DNA of 64,000 bases from Sediminibacterium sp. (GTDB lineage: Bacteria > Bacteroidota > Bacteroidia > Chitinophagales > Chitinophagaceae). Numbering within the stretch: position 1 is the stretch's first letter; each line of letters starts with the position of its first letter. A program made the position numbers and the translations under genes. Shown here in pieces: positions 35,863 through 45,253 of the stretch. The DNA is taken from assembly GCA_016786865.1 (NCBI GenBank), contig JAEUVE010000015.1, forward strand, positions 1 through 64,000. The letters run 5' to 3'. The notes below the pieces were generated by a model. That model had not been told where the DNA came from, did no database searches, and saw only the letters and a program-made list of their open reading frames with translations.

Positions 35863-37239
35863 TTATGATACAATAGGGGTTAGCTTAGCGGTAAAATGCC
35901 GGAGCATCGGCGCTTCCTCCACAATTCGAAGGCCTTTGATTTTTGCTCTTTCCTGATACACTTCAATAATAACTTCTGCTACATAATCAATATGACTTTG
36001 CGTATATACTCTTCTGGGGATAGCCAGCCGGACCAGCTCCTGTTGCGCAGGGATCAACTGCTGCTGTTCATTGTATTTACCAAACATCAATGAACCAATT
36101 TCAACACCACGTATACCTCCATGCAGGTACAATGCGCCTACAAGGGCCTGCCCGGGATACTGGTGTACCGGAATATGCGCAAGAAATTTTTTTGCATCCA
36201 GGTAAATAGCATGTCCTCCTGCAGGCTGCATTACAGGTACACCTGCAGTTATCAATTGATTGGTCAGGTATTCTACACTGCGAATTCTGTATTGCAGATA
36301 ATGTTCGTCCATCACCTCGCGTAAACCAATAGAAATAGCTTCCAGGTCTCTTCCGGCAAGGCCACCATAGGTTGGAAACCCTTCGGTCAGTATCAACATA
36401 TTCCGGCACTGCTGTGCCAGCTGTTCGCTGTGCATGGCAATAAATCCACCAATATTGGCAAACGCATCTTTTTTTGCGCTCATGGTACATCCGTCCGCAT
36501 ATGAAAACAGTTCACATACAATTTCAGGAATACTTTTTTCTGAATATCCTGATTCACGCAGTTTAATAAAATACGCATTCTCTGCAAACCTGCAGGCATC
36601 TATAAACAGCGGTATTCCGTAGGAACTGCAAACTGCTTTTGCCTCACGAATATTCTGCATACTTACCGGCTGGCCTCCACCGGAATTATTGGTAATCGTC
36701 ATCATGCAAAGGGGAATATTCTCGGCCCCTTTTTCCGCAATGAAGGTTTTTAATGCTTCAATATCCATATTCCCCTTAAATGGAGCGGGGATGGTGGGAT
36801 ACTTTCCTTCCTCGCAAATCAGGTCTACACCCGTTGCTCCGGAAAATTCTATATTGGCTCTGGTGGTATCGAACAAAGTATTACTCACAATGTACTTCCC
36901 TTTTCCACCTACTATGCTGAAAAGGATCTTTTCAGAAGCCCTTCCCTGATGGGTTGGAATAATCACCGGCATGCCGGTGATTTCCTGTATAGTAGATTCA
37001 AAGTGAAAAAAACTGGTACTGCCGGCATAGGATTCATCTCCCTGCATGATTCCTGCCCATTGATTACTGCTCATAGCACTTGTTCCGCTGTCGGTAAGCA
37101 GATCTATCAACACCTCACTGGCATGTATGAGAAAGGGATTATAATGTGCTTCTTTAAGAATAATGGCTCTTTGTTCCCTGGTTGTGAAATAAATCGGTTC
37201 CACCGATTTGATCTTAAACGGTTCAATGATGGTTTTCAT
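35863..37239 (-). CDS. tnaA: Tryptophanase
   Basis: The 458-residue PLP enzyme converts tryptophan to indole, pyruvate and ammonia. The PLP lysine lies in TMSAKKDAFANIGGF. VSNTLFDTTR and GIRGVEIGSLMFGK match tryptophanase, and LRHFTAKL near the C-terminus provides the histidine that TPL replaces by phenylalanine. It is the first gene of the leftward tnaA-tpl-GNAT-GNAT group. No TnaC-like leader peptide with a conserved tryptophan was found upstream, and no transporter is adjacent, so regulation differs from E. coli. Confidence 0.9.
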   Translation of the reverse strand: MKTIIEPFKIKSVEPIYFTTREQRAIILKEAHYNPFLIHASEVLIDLLTDSGTSAMSSNQWAGIMQGDESYAGSTSFFHFESTIQEITGMPVIIPTHQGRASEKILFSIVGGKGKYIVSNTLFDTTRANIEFSGATGVDLICEEGKYPTIPAPFKGNMDIEALKTFIAEKGAENIPLCMMTITNNSGGGQPVSMQNIREAKAVCSSYGIPLFIDACRFAENAYFIKLRESGYSEKSIPEIVCELFSYADGCTMSAKKDAFANIGGFIAMHSEQLAQQCRNMLILTEGFPTYGGLAGRDLEAISIGLREVMDEHYLQYRIRSVEYLTNQLITAGVPVMQPAGGHAIYLDAKKFLAHIPVHQYPGQALVGALYLHGGIRGVEIGSLMFGKYNEQQQLIPAQQELVRLAIPRRVYTQSHIDYVAEVIIEVYQERAKIKGLRIVEEAPMLRHFTAKLTPIVS

Positions 37240-37504
37240 TTATTTTATTTTGACTGGTACAACAGATACATCATACTGAATGAATCAAAGCATGATGTGC
37301 ATAGACTGCTTCATGAATGTAAATTCATAAAAGCCAAAAAGGGGGGACGCAACTCCCAAAAGAAGAAATTCAGGAAGGTCTGCTGATGATATTTTTCCAG
37401 AGTTGCATACTATAAAGTTCTGCTTTTTTTATGGATAATAGCACAGAAACAGGCTTGTTTTTCCCGCTTTTGCCTAACTTGAAAACAGAATCAGGATCCC
37501 GTTT

Positions 37505-38413
37505 ATGAAGCATTTTTTCTGGCTGACCGTCTTTTTGTTTTTTCATCAGATTTCCATGGCACAATATCTTCCGCTATACAGTCAAATCCCCAACTATACT
37601 TCAACTGCTAACGAGGAAACAGCTCAGTACAACAATGCCGGCATTTTGATTATCAATAAGGTGAGCCAGCCGGCTTATCGCTATTACCGCGTAAAGGAGG
37701 ATACCGTAGAACGGCCATGTGTGATCATTTGTCCGGGGGGTGGATATGCTGTACTGGCTGCTGGTCATGAGGGTTCGGATGTGGCCTTATTCCTCAACTC
37801 TATTGGAATCAATGCTATAGTGCTGAAATACAGAATACCCGACAGAAAAAATCAACCGGATCCTTCGATTGCACCCTTGCAGGACCTGCAGCAAGCGATG
37901 TACCTGGCCAGGTTCAACGCTGCTTCCTGGGGAATTCTTCCTGATAAAATTGGAGTGCTGGGATTTTCTGCAGGTGGTCACCTGGCTGCCAGTTTGTCTT
38001 CGCATTATATGGATATTAAAATTGATAACCCTGAGCGGGTATCACTAAGGCCCGATTTTCAAATTCTCTTGTACCCCGTGATCAGTTTTAAGGCATTTGG
38101 CCACAAAGGTTCTGCTGAGAACCTGATTGGTGGCGGCACTTCAGCCGAACAACTCCATTACTTCAGCAATGAAGAATGGGTGAACAGGCAAACACCTCCT
38201 GCCTTTATTATTCATGCAAAAGACGATTCCACGGTACCTGTACAAAATGCGCTTGTGTATCATGATGCACTGCAACAAAATCAGGTACCTTCGTTTTTGC
38301 ACCTTTTCGAAAAGGGCGGACATGGCTTTGGAATGACCAACCAACAAAGTGAAGTGCAGTGGCCTCAACTACTGAAGCAATGGATGTTAAACATCCGCCT
38401 CATTGAAAGATAA
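37505..38413 (+). CDS. Secreted alpha/beta hydrolase (acetylxylan-esterase/BD-FAE-like)
   Basis: The 302-residue protein has a signal peptide (MKHFFWLTVFLFFHQISMAQ) and an esterase-lipase fold. The nucleophile lies in GFSAGG (about residue 159), the oxyanion motif is CPGGGYAVLA, the acid lies in HAKDDSTVP and the histidine in GGHGFG. These fit carbohydrate esterases that deacetylate hemicellulose, although similar proteins act on other esters. The 3' end overlaps the convergent deaminase gene by 27 bp. Confidence 0.85.
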   Translation: MKHFFWLTVFLFFHQISMAQYLPLYSQIPNYTSTANEETAQYNNAGILIINKVSQPAYRYYRVKEDTVERPCVIICPGGGYAVLAAGHEGSDVALFLNSIGINAIVLKYRIPDRKNQPDPSIAPLQDLQQAMYLARFNAASWGILPDKIGVLGFSAGGHLAASLSSHYMDIKIDNPERVSLRPDFQILLYPVISFKAFGHKGSAENLIGGGTSAEQLHYFSNEEWVNRQTPPAFIIHAKDDSTVPVQNALVYHDALQQNQVPSFLHLFEKGGHGFGMTNQQSEVQWPQLLKQWMLNIRLIER

Positions 38414-38884
38414 GGTCAGTGAGGAAATATTCACTTTCACCTTACGATAAGTGACTCCTGCCTTGTCCAGCATCATCCTGGAAGCTTTTGCAGGATCCGT
38501 GCCTTCATATTTATCTGAGAGATAAACAACTTCGGTGATGCCAGACTGAATAATAGCCTTTGTACATTCATTACAAGGAAACAATGCCGTATAAATTTTA
38601 CAATTGCGCAAATCCATTCCAATATTATTCAAAATGGCGTTTAGCTCTGCATGGCATACGAAAGGATATTTTGTTTCAAGGAATTCTCCTGTTTTTGCCC
38701 AGGGGAACTCGTCGTCATGACAACCAATGGGCAAGCCATTATAACCAGTTCCTACAATCCGGTTTTTATCATTCACAATGCAGGCACCCACCTGTGTATT
38801 CGGATCCTTACTGCGGTGCCCCGACAATAGGGCAATACCCATAAAATATTCATCCCAGGAAATATACCCTTCTCTTTTTTTCAA
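38387..38884 (-). CDS. dCMP deaminase family zinc enzyme
   Basis: The 165-residue protein has the cytidine/deoxycytidylate-deaminase motifs HAELNAI (zinc His and catalytic Glu) and PCNECTKAI (two zinc cysteines). GYNGLPIGCHDDEFPW near the N-terminal half is typical of dCMP deaminase, which makes dUMP for thymidylate synthesis. It sits just downstream of hypE on the same strand (36 bp gap), so it may be read through from the hyp operon by chance rather than by function. It overlaps the convergent esterase gene. Confidence 0.88.
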   Translation of the reverse strand: MKKREGYISWDEYFMGIALLSGHRSKDPNTQVGACIVNDKNRIVGTGYNGLPIGCHDDEFPWAKTGEFLETKYPFVCHAELNAILNNIGMDLRNCKIYTALFPCNECTKAIIQSGITEVVYLSDKYEGTDPAKASRMMLDKAGVTYRKVKVNISSLTLSFNEADV

Positions 38885-38920
38885 AACAGGTTGTTTTAAA
38901 CACCAAATTAAGGAACTCTG

Positions 38921-39976
38921 CTAACAAATCCTTGGCAGCTGTTCTCCGGTTAAATAGTTCACCATGCGTTTTCCACCCACCCTGCTCTTCATCATCACCT
39001 TGCCGGCATGATCTCCTGTAACTTCTCCAATGATCGCCGCATTGGCACCATTGATATCTTTACGCAACATAGTCAAAAAATTGTCGGCAATTTCTTTGTT
39101 CACGATCGCAATAAACAATCCTTCATTGGCAACATACAGCGGATCGAGCCCCAACATTTCACAAGCCCCCTCTACCTGCTCTTCGATGGGCAGGAGTTTC
39201 TGATCCAGATAAAATCCCAACCGGGTCAGTTCCGCTATTTCATTCAAAACAGAAGCAACCCCGCCTCTTGTAGGATCCCGGAGAAAATGAATATCTGTTC
39301 CAAAAGCATCTACCAACGATTGCACGGTATGATTCAGATTAGCGGTATCGCTTACAATATTGGTTTCAAACTCCAGCCCCTGGCGCAAACTCATAATAGC
39401 CATCCCATGTGTTGCAATGTTTCCACTCACAATAATGACGTCTCCTTCCTGTATATTCCCATGATGAATATTGGCTTTGGGGTTGATCAATCCTACTCCG
39501 GATGTGTTGATGTAAATCTGATCTCCCTTTCCCTTTTCCACCACTTTGGTATCACCCGTAACAATCTGAACGCCGGCTTTGTCTGCTGCATTTTTAATAC
39601 TCACCAAAATTTCCCAGAATGCTGTCATCGGAAACCCTTCTTCTATAATAAAGGCCAGGGAAAGGTATTGGGGTTTTGCCCCGCACATAGACAGGTCATT
39701 CACCGTACCATTCACTGCCACATCACCAATATTACCACCCGGAAAAAAAATAGGAGAAATAACATAGCTGTCGGAACTGAAAGCCATTTTACCATTCATT
39801 TCAAAAATGGCTCCGTCGTGCTGCTGGTCTAACAGGTCGTTCTTAAAAATATCGAACACTCCGCTTTTTAAAAGACGGTGTGTAAGTAAACCACCGCTGC
39901 CGTGCCCCAGTGTAATTACATCAAAATCAAATTTGGGCATCGGACACTGTAATTGCATTTTTATCTTGTCTGCCAT
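38921..39976 (-). CDS. hypE: Hydrogenase maturation protein HypE
   Basis: The 351-residue protein dehydrates the carbamoyl group on its own C-terminal cysteine to a nitrile, donating CN to the Fe of the [NiFe] site. The C-terminal PRIC motif is intact, as are the PurM-like ATP-binding parts (GHGSGG, FSSDSYVISP, GDTKVV, DPTRGGVAS). It is the last hyp gene of the leftward set, 26 bp after hypD. The partner is HypF, which supplies the carbamoyl group. Confidence 0.96.
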   Translation of the reverse strand: MADKIKMQLQCPMPKFDFDVITLGHGSGGLLTHRLLKSGVFDIFKNDLLDQQHDGAIFEMNGKMAFSSDSYVISPIFFPGGNIGDVAVNGTVNDLSMCGAKPQYLSLAFIIEEGFPMTAFWEILVSIKNAADKAGVQIVTGDTKVVEKGKGDQIYINTSGVGLINPKANIHHGNIQEGDVIIVSGNIATHGMAIMSLRQGLEFETNIVSDTANLNHTVQSLVDAFGTDIHFLRDPTRGGVASVLNEIAELTRLGFYLDQKLLPIEEQVEGACEMLGLDPLYVANEGLFIAIVNKEIADNFLTMLRKDINGANAAIIGEVTGDHAGKVMMKSRVGGKRMVNYLTGEQLPRIC

Positions 39977-40002
39977 AATAATTATTTAAACAAAACACCC
40001 TA

Positions 40003-41091
40003 TTATTCCTGTGCTGCATAATGATAGTATGCAGCACAGGCTCCTTCACTGCTTACCATCGGTGCGCCCAACGGGTGCTCTGGTTTACATTTGGTGCCAA
40101 AATTCGGGCATTGCTTAGGTTTCTTCAATCCTTTCATAATGTCTCCGCTGATGCATTCCTTATTTTCTTCTGCGAGAGGAAGATCTATGTTGAATTTGAT
40201 TCTTGCATTATAGTTTTTGTAGCGGTCATTTACTTCATACCCGCTTTGAGGGATATTACCAATTCCTCTCCATACACGGTCGCTTACAGCGAAAACTTTT
40301 TGAATGGTGTCCTGTGCCAGGCGATTGCCTTCGCGTTGAACACTTCGCGCATACTGATTATCTACCTTATATTCTCCTTTTTCCAATTGTTGTACCGCCA
40401 TCAGGATCCCCTGTAACAGATCTACGGGCTCAAATCCGGTTACTACAATCGGACATGCATATTTTTCCGCTACGGGATGGTATTCGTCGATGCCCATAAT
40501 CGTACATACATGTCCTGCAGCCAAAAATGCATCAATCAGATTTTCCTCATCACTCAATATTGCTTCCATGGCAGGAGGTACCAGTACATGAGATGCCAAT
40601 ATGCTGTAATTATCCAACCCCATTTGATCTGCATGCACCACACTCAATGCATTGGCGGGGGCCGTGGTTTCAAAACCTACCGCAAAGAATACCACCTGTT
40701 TATCCGGATTTTGTTTGGCGAGCTGTACAGCTTCCAACGGAGAGTAAAGAATTCTTACATCAGCTCCTTCTGCTTTAGCTTCCAACAGGCTTTTTTTACT
40801 ACCGGGAACCCGAAGCATATCACCAAAGGAACACATAATGGTATTGGGTTGCTCTGCCAGGTAAATGGCTTCATCTATTACACTTACGCTCGTTACGCAA
40901 ACCGGGCAGCCTGGCCCGTGAACCATAGTAATTTTATCCGGCAGCATATCCAGGATGCCATTCTTTACCAGGCTATGGGTTTGCCCTCCGCAAATTTCCA
41001 TCAATGTCCAGGGCTTCGTTGTGATCCTATGTATTTCCTTAATGAACTCTTCCACTAATTCGGGGTCACGATATTCGGTCAGGTATTTCAT
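40003..41091 (-). CDS. hypD: Hydrogenase maturation protein HypD
   Basis: The 362-residue Fe-S scaffold protein, with HypC, holds the Fe(CN)2CO precursor. Typical motifs are [16 protein letters not shown], and the cysteine-rich C-terminal part ([44 protein letters not shown]). It lies between hypC and hypE with short gaps. Nothing is truncated. Confidence 0.97.
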   Translation of the reverse strand: MKYLTEYRDPELVEEFIKEIHRITTKPWTLMEICGGQTHSLVKNGILDMLPDKITMVHGPGCPVCVTSVSVIDEAIYLAEQPNTIMCSFGDMLRVPGSKKSLLEAKAEGADVRILYSPLEAVQLAKQNPDKQVVFFAVGFETTAPANALSVVHADQMGLDNYSILASHVLVPPAMEAILSDEENLIDAFLAAGHVCTIMGIDEYHPVAEKYACPIVVTGFEPVDLLQGILMAVQQLEKGEYKVDNQYARSVQREGNRLAQDTIQKVFAVSDRVWRGIGNIPQSGYEVNDRYKNYNARIKFNIDLPLAEENKECISGDIMKGLKKPKQCPNFGTKCKPEHPLGAPMVSSEGACAAYYHYAAQE

Positions 41092-41115
41092 ACAATGCAG
41101 AATTAGTTTTAGTAA

Positions 41116-41376
41116 TTATTTTCCGTCGGGAGGAGTCTGCAGCTCTTCTACTTCTCCCATGTCTTTGAGGTAATTGAATACTTTCTGCGCCTCCTCTTCA
41201 TCTACCTTCCCTATGGCAACGCCTACATGTACGAGCACATAATCCCCCACCTGTACTTCGGGAACCATACAGAGGTTCACTTCTTTTTGTATACCGCCAA
41301 AAGATACTTTCCCGGTTCTGAAGGTATCATCAAGGGCGTTAATGGTTAATATTTTTCCGGGTATCGCTAAACACAT
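41116..41376 (-). CDS. hypC: Hydrogenase maturation chaperone HypC
   Basis: The 86-residue protein begins MCLAIPGKI, with the essential N-terminal cysteine (C2) that carries the iron precursor to the large subunit. It contains GDYVLVHVGVAI, which is diagnostic. It sits between hypF (11 bp) and hypD (24 bp). A single copy serves the one hydrogenase seen here. Confidence 0.97.
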   Translation of the reverse strand: MCLAIPGKILTINALDDTFRTGKVSFGGIQKEVNLCMVPEVQVGDYVLVHVGVAIGKVDEEEAQKVFNYLKDMGEVEELQTPPDGK

Positions 41377-41387
41377 AAAAGTGGTAT

Positions 41388-43718
41388 TTACATTTTCTGA
41401 AGACCAGATGCCGAATCCAACCCAGCATAATCAGCAATCCGCTCTGATATTGTTTCATAAAAAGCCAGTTGGCCAAATCCGATTGATTCATCATTCGGGC
41501 TCAATTGCTGATGAAAATATACATCGAATTTTCCGGATAACGCCTGTGCAACCAAATCGGTAAGCAGCGCGTTCTGAAAAACACCCCCACTGAAAGCTAC
41601 ACTTTGAACACCGTGTGTAGTACAGAGCTGTAGAACCAGAACGGCCAGGGATTGAAAAACCTTCCAGGCAATTTCTGCTACGGGCATTCCTTCGGCGATA
41701 TCTGCTAAAAACTGTTCCAGAAAAAGATCCCAGATCAGCACACCCTTTTCTTCCATTAAAGGATAGGGTTCCATTGATTTTACAACAGCTTTGCAGGCCT
41801 GGGCTTCCAGTAACATGGCTGCTTCCCCTTCGTAACTGTGGTGGGTGCAGATACCCAGCATACAAGCCAGGCCATCGAGAAATCTTCCCATGGAGCTGGT
41901 TTGCAGTGGCTGTGGCTGCTGAATCAGTTTCTGAAAATAGGCCCATTCTGTTTCTGTGAAATACGGTCTGATGATATGCATTTTGTTCTGGAATCTGCTC
42001 AGCAAGCTCAACGCAGAAAGCCTCGGTTCCTTACTCATTTTATCTCCTACCAGCTGGGGAAAATAATTGAGGTGTGCAATTCTTTTCATTTCATGCTCCT
42101 GGTATACAAAACATTCGCTTCCCCAGATTTTTCTGTCATCTCCAAATCCCGTTCCATCCCATATGATGCCCATTATGGATGCTTCAGCATGAAGTAATTG
42201 GTGCTCTGCCAATACTGCTGCAAAATGCGCTTTGTGGTGCTGAATTTCAACTACTGAGGCAAGGGCATTTTTCCCTGCCAGTTCTTTTCCAAACTGTGAA
42301 ACAAAATAACCAGGATGCGCATCCACCAGCACCTGCGCTGGTTGGGTCTGCAGTAATTGTAATAAATGATGCAGGGTATTGGAATAACTTTCCTGAGATT
42401 CAATCGTAGCCTGATCGCCCAGGTACTGACTGATATAGAGGTTCTTACGGTCAAGGAGGGCGAACGCACTTTTCAACTCCCCTCCGGCAGCAAGAATAGT
42501 TTGCTCCGCTTTCCGGAATGGATTAGGGAAATAATTGGGAGCAAGTCCCCGACCTCTTCGAAGGATTATTTTCCGACCGGCATTGCTGAACTGCATCACA
42601 CTATCATCCTGTGGTACCAGGATGTCCCTTTCGTAGGTTAATACCCAATCGGCCACTTCAAATAATTCCGCCAACGCTTCCTGATCCTTATAAATAATCG
42701 GAGAGCCGCTGATATTTGCACTAGTGGCAATTAATGGTCGGCCTACCTGCAAAGAAAGAAGGTACAGCAAGGGTGAATAGGCTGTCATAACACCCAATCT
42801 GTTCAATCCGGGTGCAATCTCATCTGCACAAATCTGATTGCCGGATACCTCTTTTAGCTTACACAATACAATGGGTGCAGCATTGCTCAGTAAAGCATCC
42901 TCCTCCATTTTCCTTAGCTCCACATCCCTGGATGCCGATGCGGTATCCGGATATAAAACTGCCAGTGGTTTGGAGGGTCTGTGTTTTTTGGTTCGAAGTA
43001 GTTGAATGGCCTCCCGATTGGTTGCATCGCAGATCAACAGGTAGCCCCCAATGCCTTTTACAGCTGCAATCCTGCCTTGTAGTATCGCTTCTGCAACCTT
43101 ATCAGGGATGGCAGACTGATCCAGATCAATCTCTTTTATGGGCGATTGATAAAGATGCATTTTTATAGCGCAGGATTTGCAGGAGTTGGTTTGACTATAA
43201 TGCCTGCGGTTGTATATATCCTGGTATTCTGTATCGCATTCCCCGCACATATTCAGCTGCTTCATAGTAGTATGCTCCCTGTCGTAAGGCAGCTCATCCA
43301 CTATAGAATACCGGGGACCGCAGTTAAGACAGGTAGTAAACGCATACCCGAATCTTTTGTTGACCGGATCCGTTAATTCTGCCTTACACTCTTCACAAAT
43401 GGCCATATCGGGCGTAAGCAAAATATCCGGCCTGGTAGTTGAAAAACTGTCCTTTATAGTAAATCCTTCAAATAATTTTGTTTCCGTTTTGAAGATAGCA
43501 TGATGGGTAATCTGTGCATTACGGGGTGGATGATGGATTAGTTCATGACAGAATTCCGCTGTATCAATCAAATTTGCGGTAAACGCTATTATGACTCCTT
43601 CATTGGTGTTACTCACCCAACCACCAATATTCATTTTTGTTGCGAGCTGGCATACAAAGGGGCGAAACCCCACGCCCTGTACCAGGCCCCTGATATGAAT
43701 ATGGTAGGTCCGCAGCAT
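41388..43718 (-). CDS. hypF: Carbamoyltransferase HypF
   Basis: The 776-residue enzyme transfers a carbamoyl group from carbamoyl phosphate to HypE. An N-terminal acylphosphatase domain (IRGLVQGVGFRPF) is followed by two zinc-finger-like CxxC pairs (CEEC...CLNC and CGEC...CKSC), a YrdC-like domain (AAVKGIGGYLLI, RPSKPLAVL, ATSANISG) and a Kae1-like C-terminal domain (HHKAHFAAVL, WDGTGFG, SGGVFQN). All domains are complete. It lies 4 bp from hypB. Confidence 0.97.
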   Translation of the reverse strand: MLRTYHIHIRGLVQGVGFRPFVCQLATKMNIGGWVSNTNEGVIIAFTANLIDTAEFCHELIHHPPRNAQITHHAIFKTETKLFEGFTIKDSFSTTRPDILLTPDMAICEECKAELTDPVNKRFGYAFTTCLNCGPRYSIVDELPYDREHTTMKQLNMCGECDTEYQDIYNRRHYSQTNSCKSCAIKMHLYQSPIKEIDLDQSAIPDKVAEAILQGRIAAVKGIGGYLLICDATNREAIQLLRTKKHRPSKPLAVLYPDTASASRDVELRKMEEDALLSNAAPIVLCKLKEVSGNQICADEIAPGLNRLGVMTAYSPLLYLLSLQVGRPLIATSANISGSPIIYKDQEALAELFEVADWVLTYERDILVPQDDSVMQFSNAGRKIILRRGRGLAPNYFPNPFRKAEQTILAAGGELKSAFALLDRKNLYISQYLGDQATIESQESYSNTLHHLLQLLQTQPAQVLVDAHPGYFVSQFGKELAGKNALASVVEIQHHKAHFAAVLAEHQLLHAEASIMGIIWDGTGFGDDRKIWGSECFVYQEHEMKRIAHLNYFPQLVGDKMSKEPRLSALSLLSRFQNKMHIIRPYFTETEWAYFQKLIQQPQPLQTSSMGRFLDGLACMLGICTHHSYEGEAAMLLEAQACKAVVKSMEPYPLMEEKGVLIWDLFLEQFLADIAEGMPVAEIAWKVFQSLAVLVLQLCTTHGVQSVAFSGGVFQNALLTDLVAQALSGKFDVYFHQQLSPNDESIGFGQLAFYETISERIADYAGLDSASGLQKM

Positions 43719-43722
43719 TCGG

Positions 43723-44520
43723 TCAGATTAGTTCCGAAACCGCCACTCTGGATTTCAGCCAGTTGTACCAGGTTTGCAAGCCTTCCCCTGAAGTACAACT
43801 TACTTCAAGAATTTCTAAAGCAGGGTTTACTTTTTTTGCATTGGCTTTTACCTTTTCCATATCAAATGGAACGTATGGCAGCAAATCTATCTTATTCACA
43901 ATACAGAGTGTAGAAGAGTGAAACATATCCGGATACTTCAGCGGCTTATCGTCTCCCTCGGTTACACTGATAATCACAACCCGTTCTTTTTCTCCCAAAT
44001 CGAACATAGCCGGGCAAACCAGGTTGCCTACATTTTCTATGAATAATACAGAATTATCCTTGGGTTTCATTCCCTGCAAAGCATGCAGCACCATATGAGA
44101 ATCGAGGTGACAACCTTTACCCGTATTGATCTGTGTTACTTTGGTTCCGGTGGCATGTATCCGGTCTGCATCGTTGGTAGTTTGCTGATCGCCTTCAATG
44201 ACGGCAAATTCCAGCTCTCCTTTCAGGTCTTTCAGGGTTCGCTCCAGCAGGGAGGTTTTACCGGAACCGGGAGAACTAACCAGGTTCAGTGCCAGAATAT
44301 TTTTAGCATCGAAATAACCCCTGTTCCGCTGGGCCAGTAAATTGTTCTGGTGCAGTACATCCTGCTCTACATCTACAATTGTTTTGGAAGACGCATGAGA
44401 ATGTCCATGATCATGACTATGACTATGACTATGGGAATGAGCGCCATGTGTATGTTCATGTTCACCCAGATGATGTATGGCAGTACTGCCGCCGGAATCA
44501 CAACCACAAGTAGCGCACAT
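43723..44520 (-). CDS. hypB: Hydrogenase nickel-insertion GTPase HypB
   Basis: The start at 44520 (MCATCGCDSGG) is chosen because it gives the N-terminal CxxCGC nickel-binding motif. The 34 residues before it lack conservation. A histidine-rich region (HEHTHGAHSHSHSHSHDHGHSH-type, about residues 20-45) stores nickel. The GTPase domain has SSPGSGKTSL (P-loop), ENVGNLVCPA and NKIDLLPY. HypB loads Ni with HypA after iron insertion. Confidence 0.95.
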   Translation of the reverse strand: MCATCGCDSGGSTAIHHLGEHEHTHGAHSHSHSHSHDHGHSHASSKTIVDVEQDVLHQNNLLAQRNRGYFDAKNILALNLVSSPGSGKTSLLERTLKDLKGELEFAVIEGDQQTTNDADRIHATGTKVTQINTGKGCHLDSHMVLHALQGMKPKDNSVLFIENVGNLVCPAMFDLGEKERVVIISVTEGDDKPLKYPDMFHSSTLCIVNKIDLLPYVPFDMEKVKANAKKVNPALEILEVSCTSGEGLQTWYNWLKSRVAVSELI

Positions 44521-44552
44521 AAAAAAATATTTAATTCTATAAGATAATCTAT

Positions 44553-44894
44553 TTAAGACACAACGAGGGATTTTACTTTCAATTCTTTTCCACTCAGAAT
44601 ATCCAGTAAATGCTCGCCGCACACGGGGCAGGGATCAAAATAGTGATGAATACTGAACACTGCATCGCAATCAAGACAACGGGCTTTTGCCTCTATCGTG
44701 TTGATTTTCCTGACTGCTCCCTCAAGCACTGAACCCCTGACCGCCTGTTTCCAGGCGAATTCAAAAGAATCCATTTCTATCCCGCTCAGGGTACCTATAT
44801 CCAGTTCAATCTCATCTATAATAGTAGCACAGGCCCGATCGGCCTGCTGCTTAGCTATATCGATGATGCTCATGACTATGGAAAGCTCATGCAT
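44553..44894 (-). CDS. hypA: Hydrogenase nickel metallochaperone HypA
   Basis: The 113-residue protein starts MHELSIVMSI, whose His2 and Glu3 bind nickel. A zinc site is formed by two CxxC pairs (CLDC and CPVC), with HHYFDPC near the second. It lies 32 bp before hypB and 3 bp after the 70-residue membrane protein, so it belongs to the hyp operon. It delivers nickel with HypB to the large subunit. Confidence 0.96.
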   Translation of the reverse strand: MHELSIVMSIIDIAKQQADRACATIIDEIELDIGTLSGIEMDSFEFAWKQAVRGSVLEGAVRKINTIEAKARCLDCDAVFSIHHYFDPCPVCGEHLLDILSGKELKVKSLVVS

Positions 44895-44897
44895 GCT

Positions 44898-45110
44898 TTA
44901 CTTTTGAGAACCTGCATTTTTTTTGCGGAAATACCTCAGGCCTGCAAAAACAATCACCAAGCTGCCCAACGTTATAACCGCGTGCATGGGTTCGGTGAAA
45001 TAGTGGATAATGGTATATCCTTCCGTTTCTCCATGACCAGGGTGAGCCATTGTTGCCAGTGGGGCAACCATACCAATTAATAAGCCAAATGCGGTAGCAA
45101 GTTTTTTCAT
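44898..45110 (-). CDS. Small HPGHG-motif membrane protein at the head of the hyp operon
   Basis: The 70-residue protein has a signal-like N-terminus (MKKLATAFGLLIGMVAPLATMA), a short exposed stretch AHPGHGETEGYTIIHYF with three histidines, then a membrane helix (MHAVITLGSLVIVFAGLRYF) and a basic tail. The HPGH start after the signal resembles HupE/UreJ nickel-transport proteins, but the rest is far too short for one. It is the first gene of the hyp transcript and 3 bp from hypA. A metal-handling or hydrogenase-anchoring role is an inference. Confidence 0.75.
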   Translation of the reverse strand: MKKLATAFGLLIGMVAPLATMAHPGHGETEGYTIIHYFTEPMHAVITLGSLVIVFAGLRYFRKKNAGSQK

Positions 45111-45217
45111 ATTGCAGAATTTATTGGTACAATATTAAAGCTAATCATTGTTCGTTTTTATGATGAAAGTCATATTTCGCAATGACACTTGGCATAAAAA
45201 GATTAGGATAGTCATTT

Positions 45218-45225
45218 TAGTTTTG
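45218..45225 (+). promoter_or_regulatory. -7 element of the hya (hydrogenase) promoter
   Basis: TAGTTTTG matches TAnnTTTG and lies 28 bp before the hyaA ATG in the 143-bp hyp/hya divergent region. A TTG about 27 bp upstream is too distant to be a confident -33 element. Confidence 0.4.
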
Positions 45226-45253
45226 GTAAGCTCTTAACCTTAAATACATCAGC

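Noticed and set aside
39008-39832. 274-residue open frame opposite hypE
   Set aside because: It is a shadow of hypE, with biased composition and no family.
44398-44465. CATGAC-type repeats as a tandem repeat or CRISPR-like array
   Set aside because: They encode the histidine-rich nickel-binding region of HypB.
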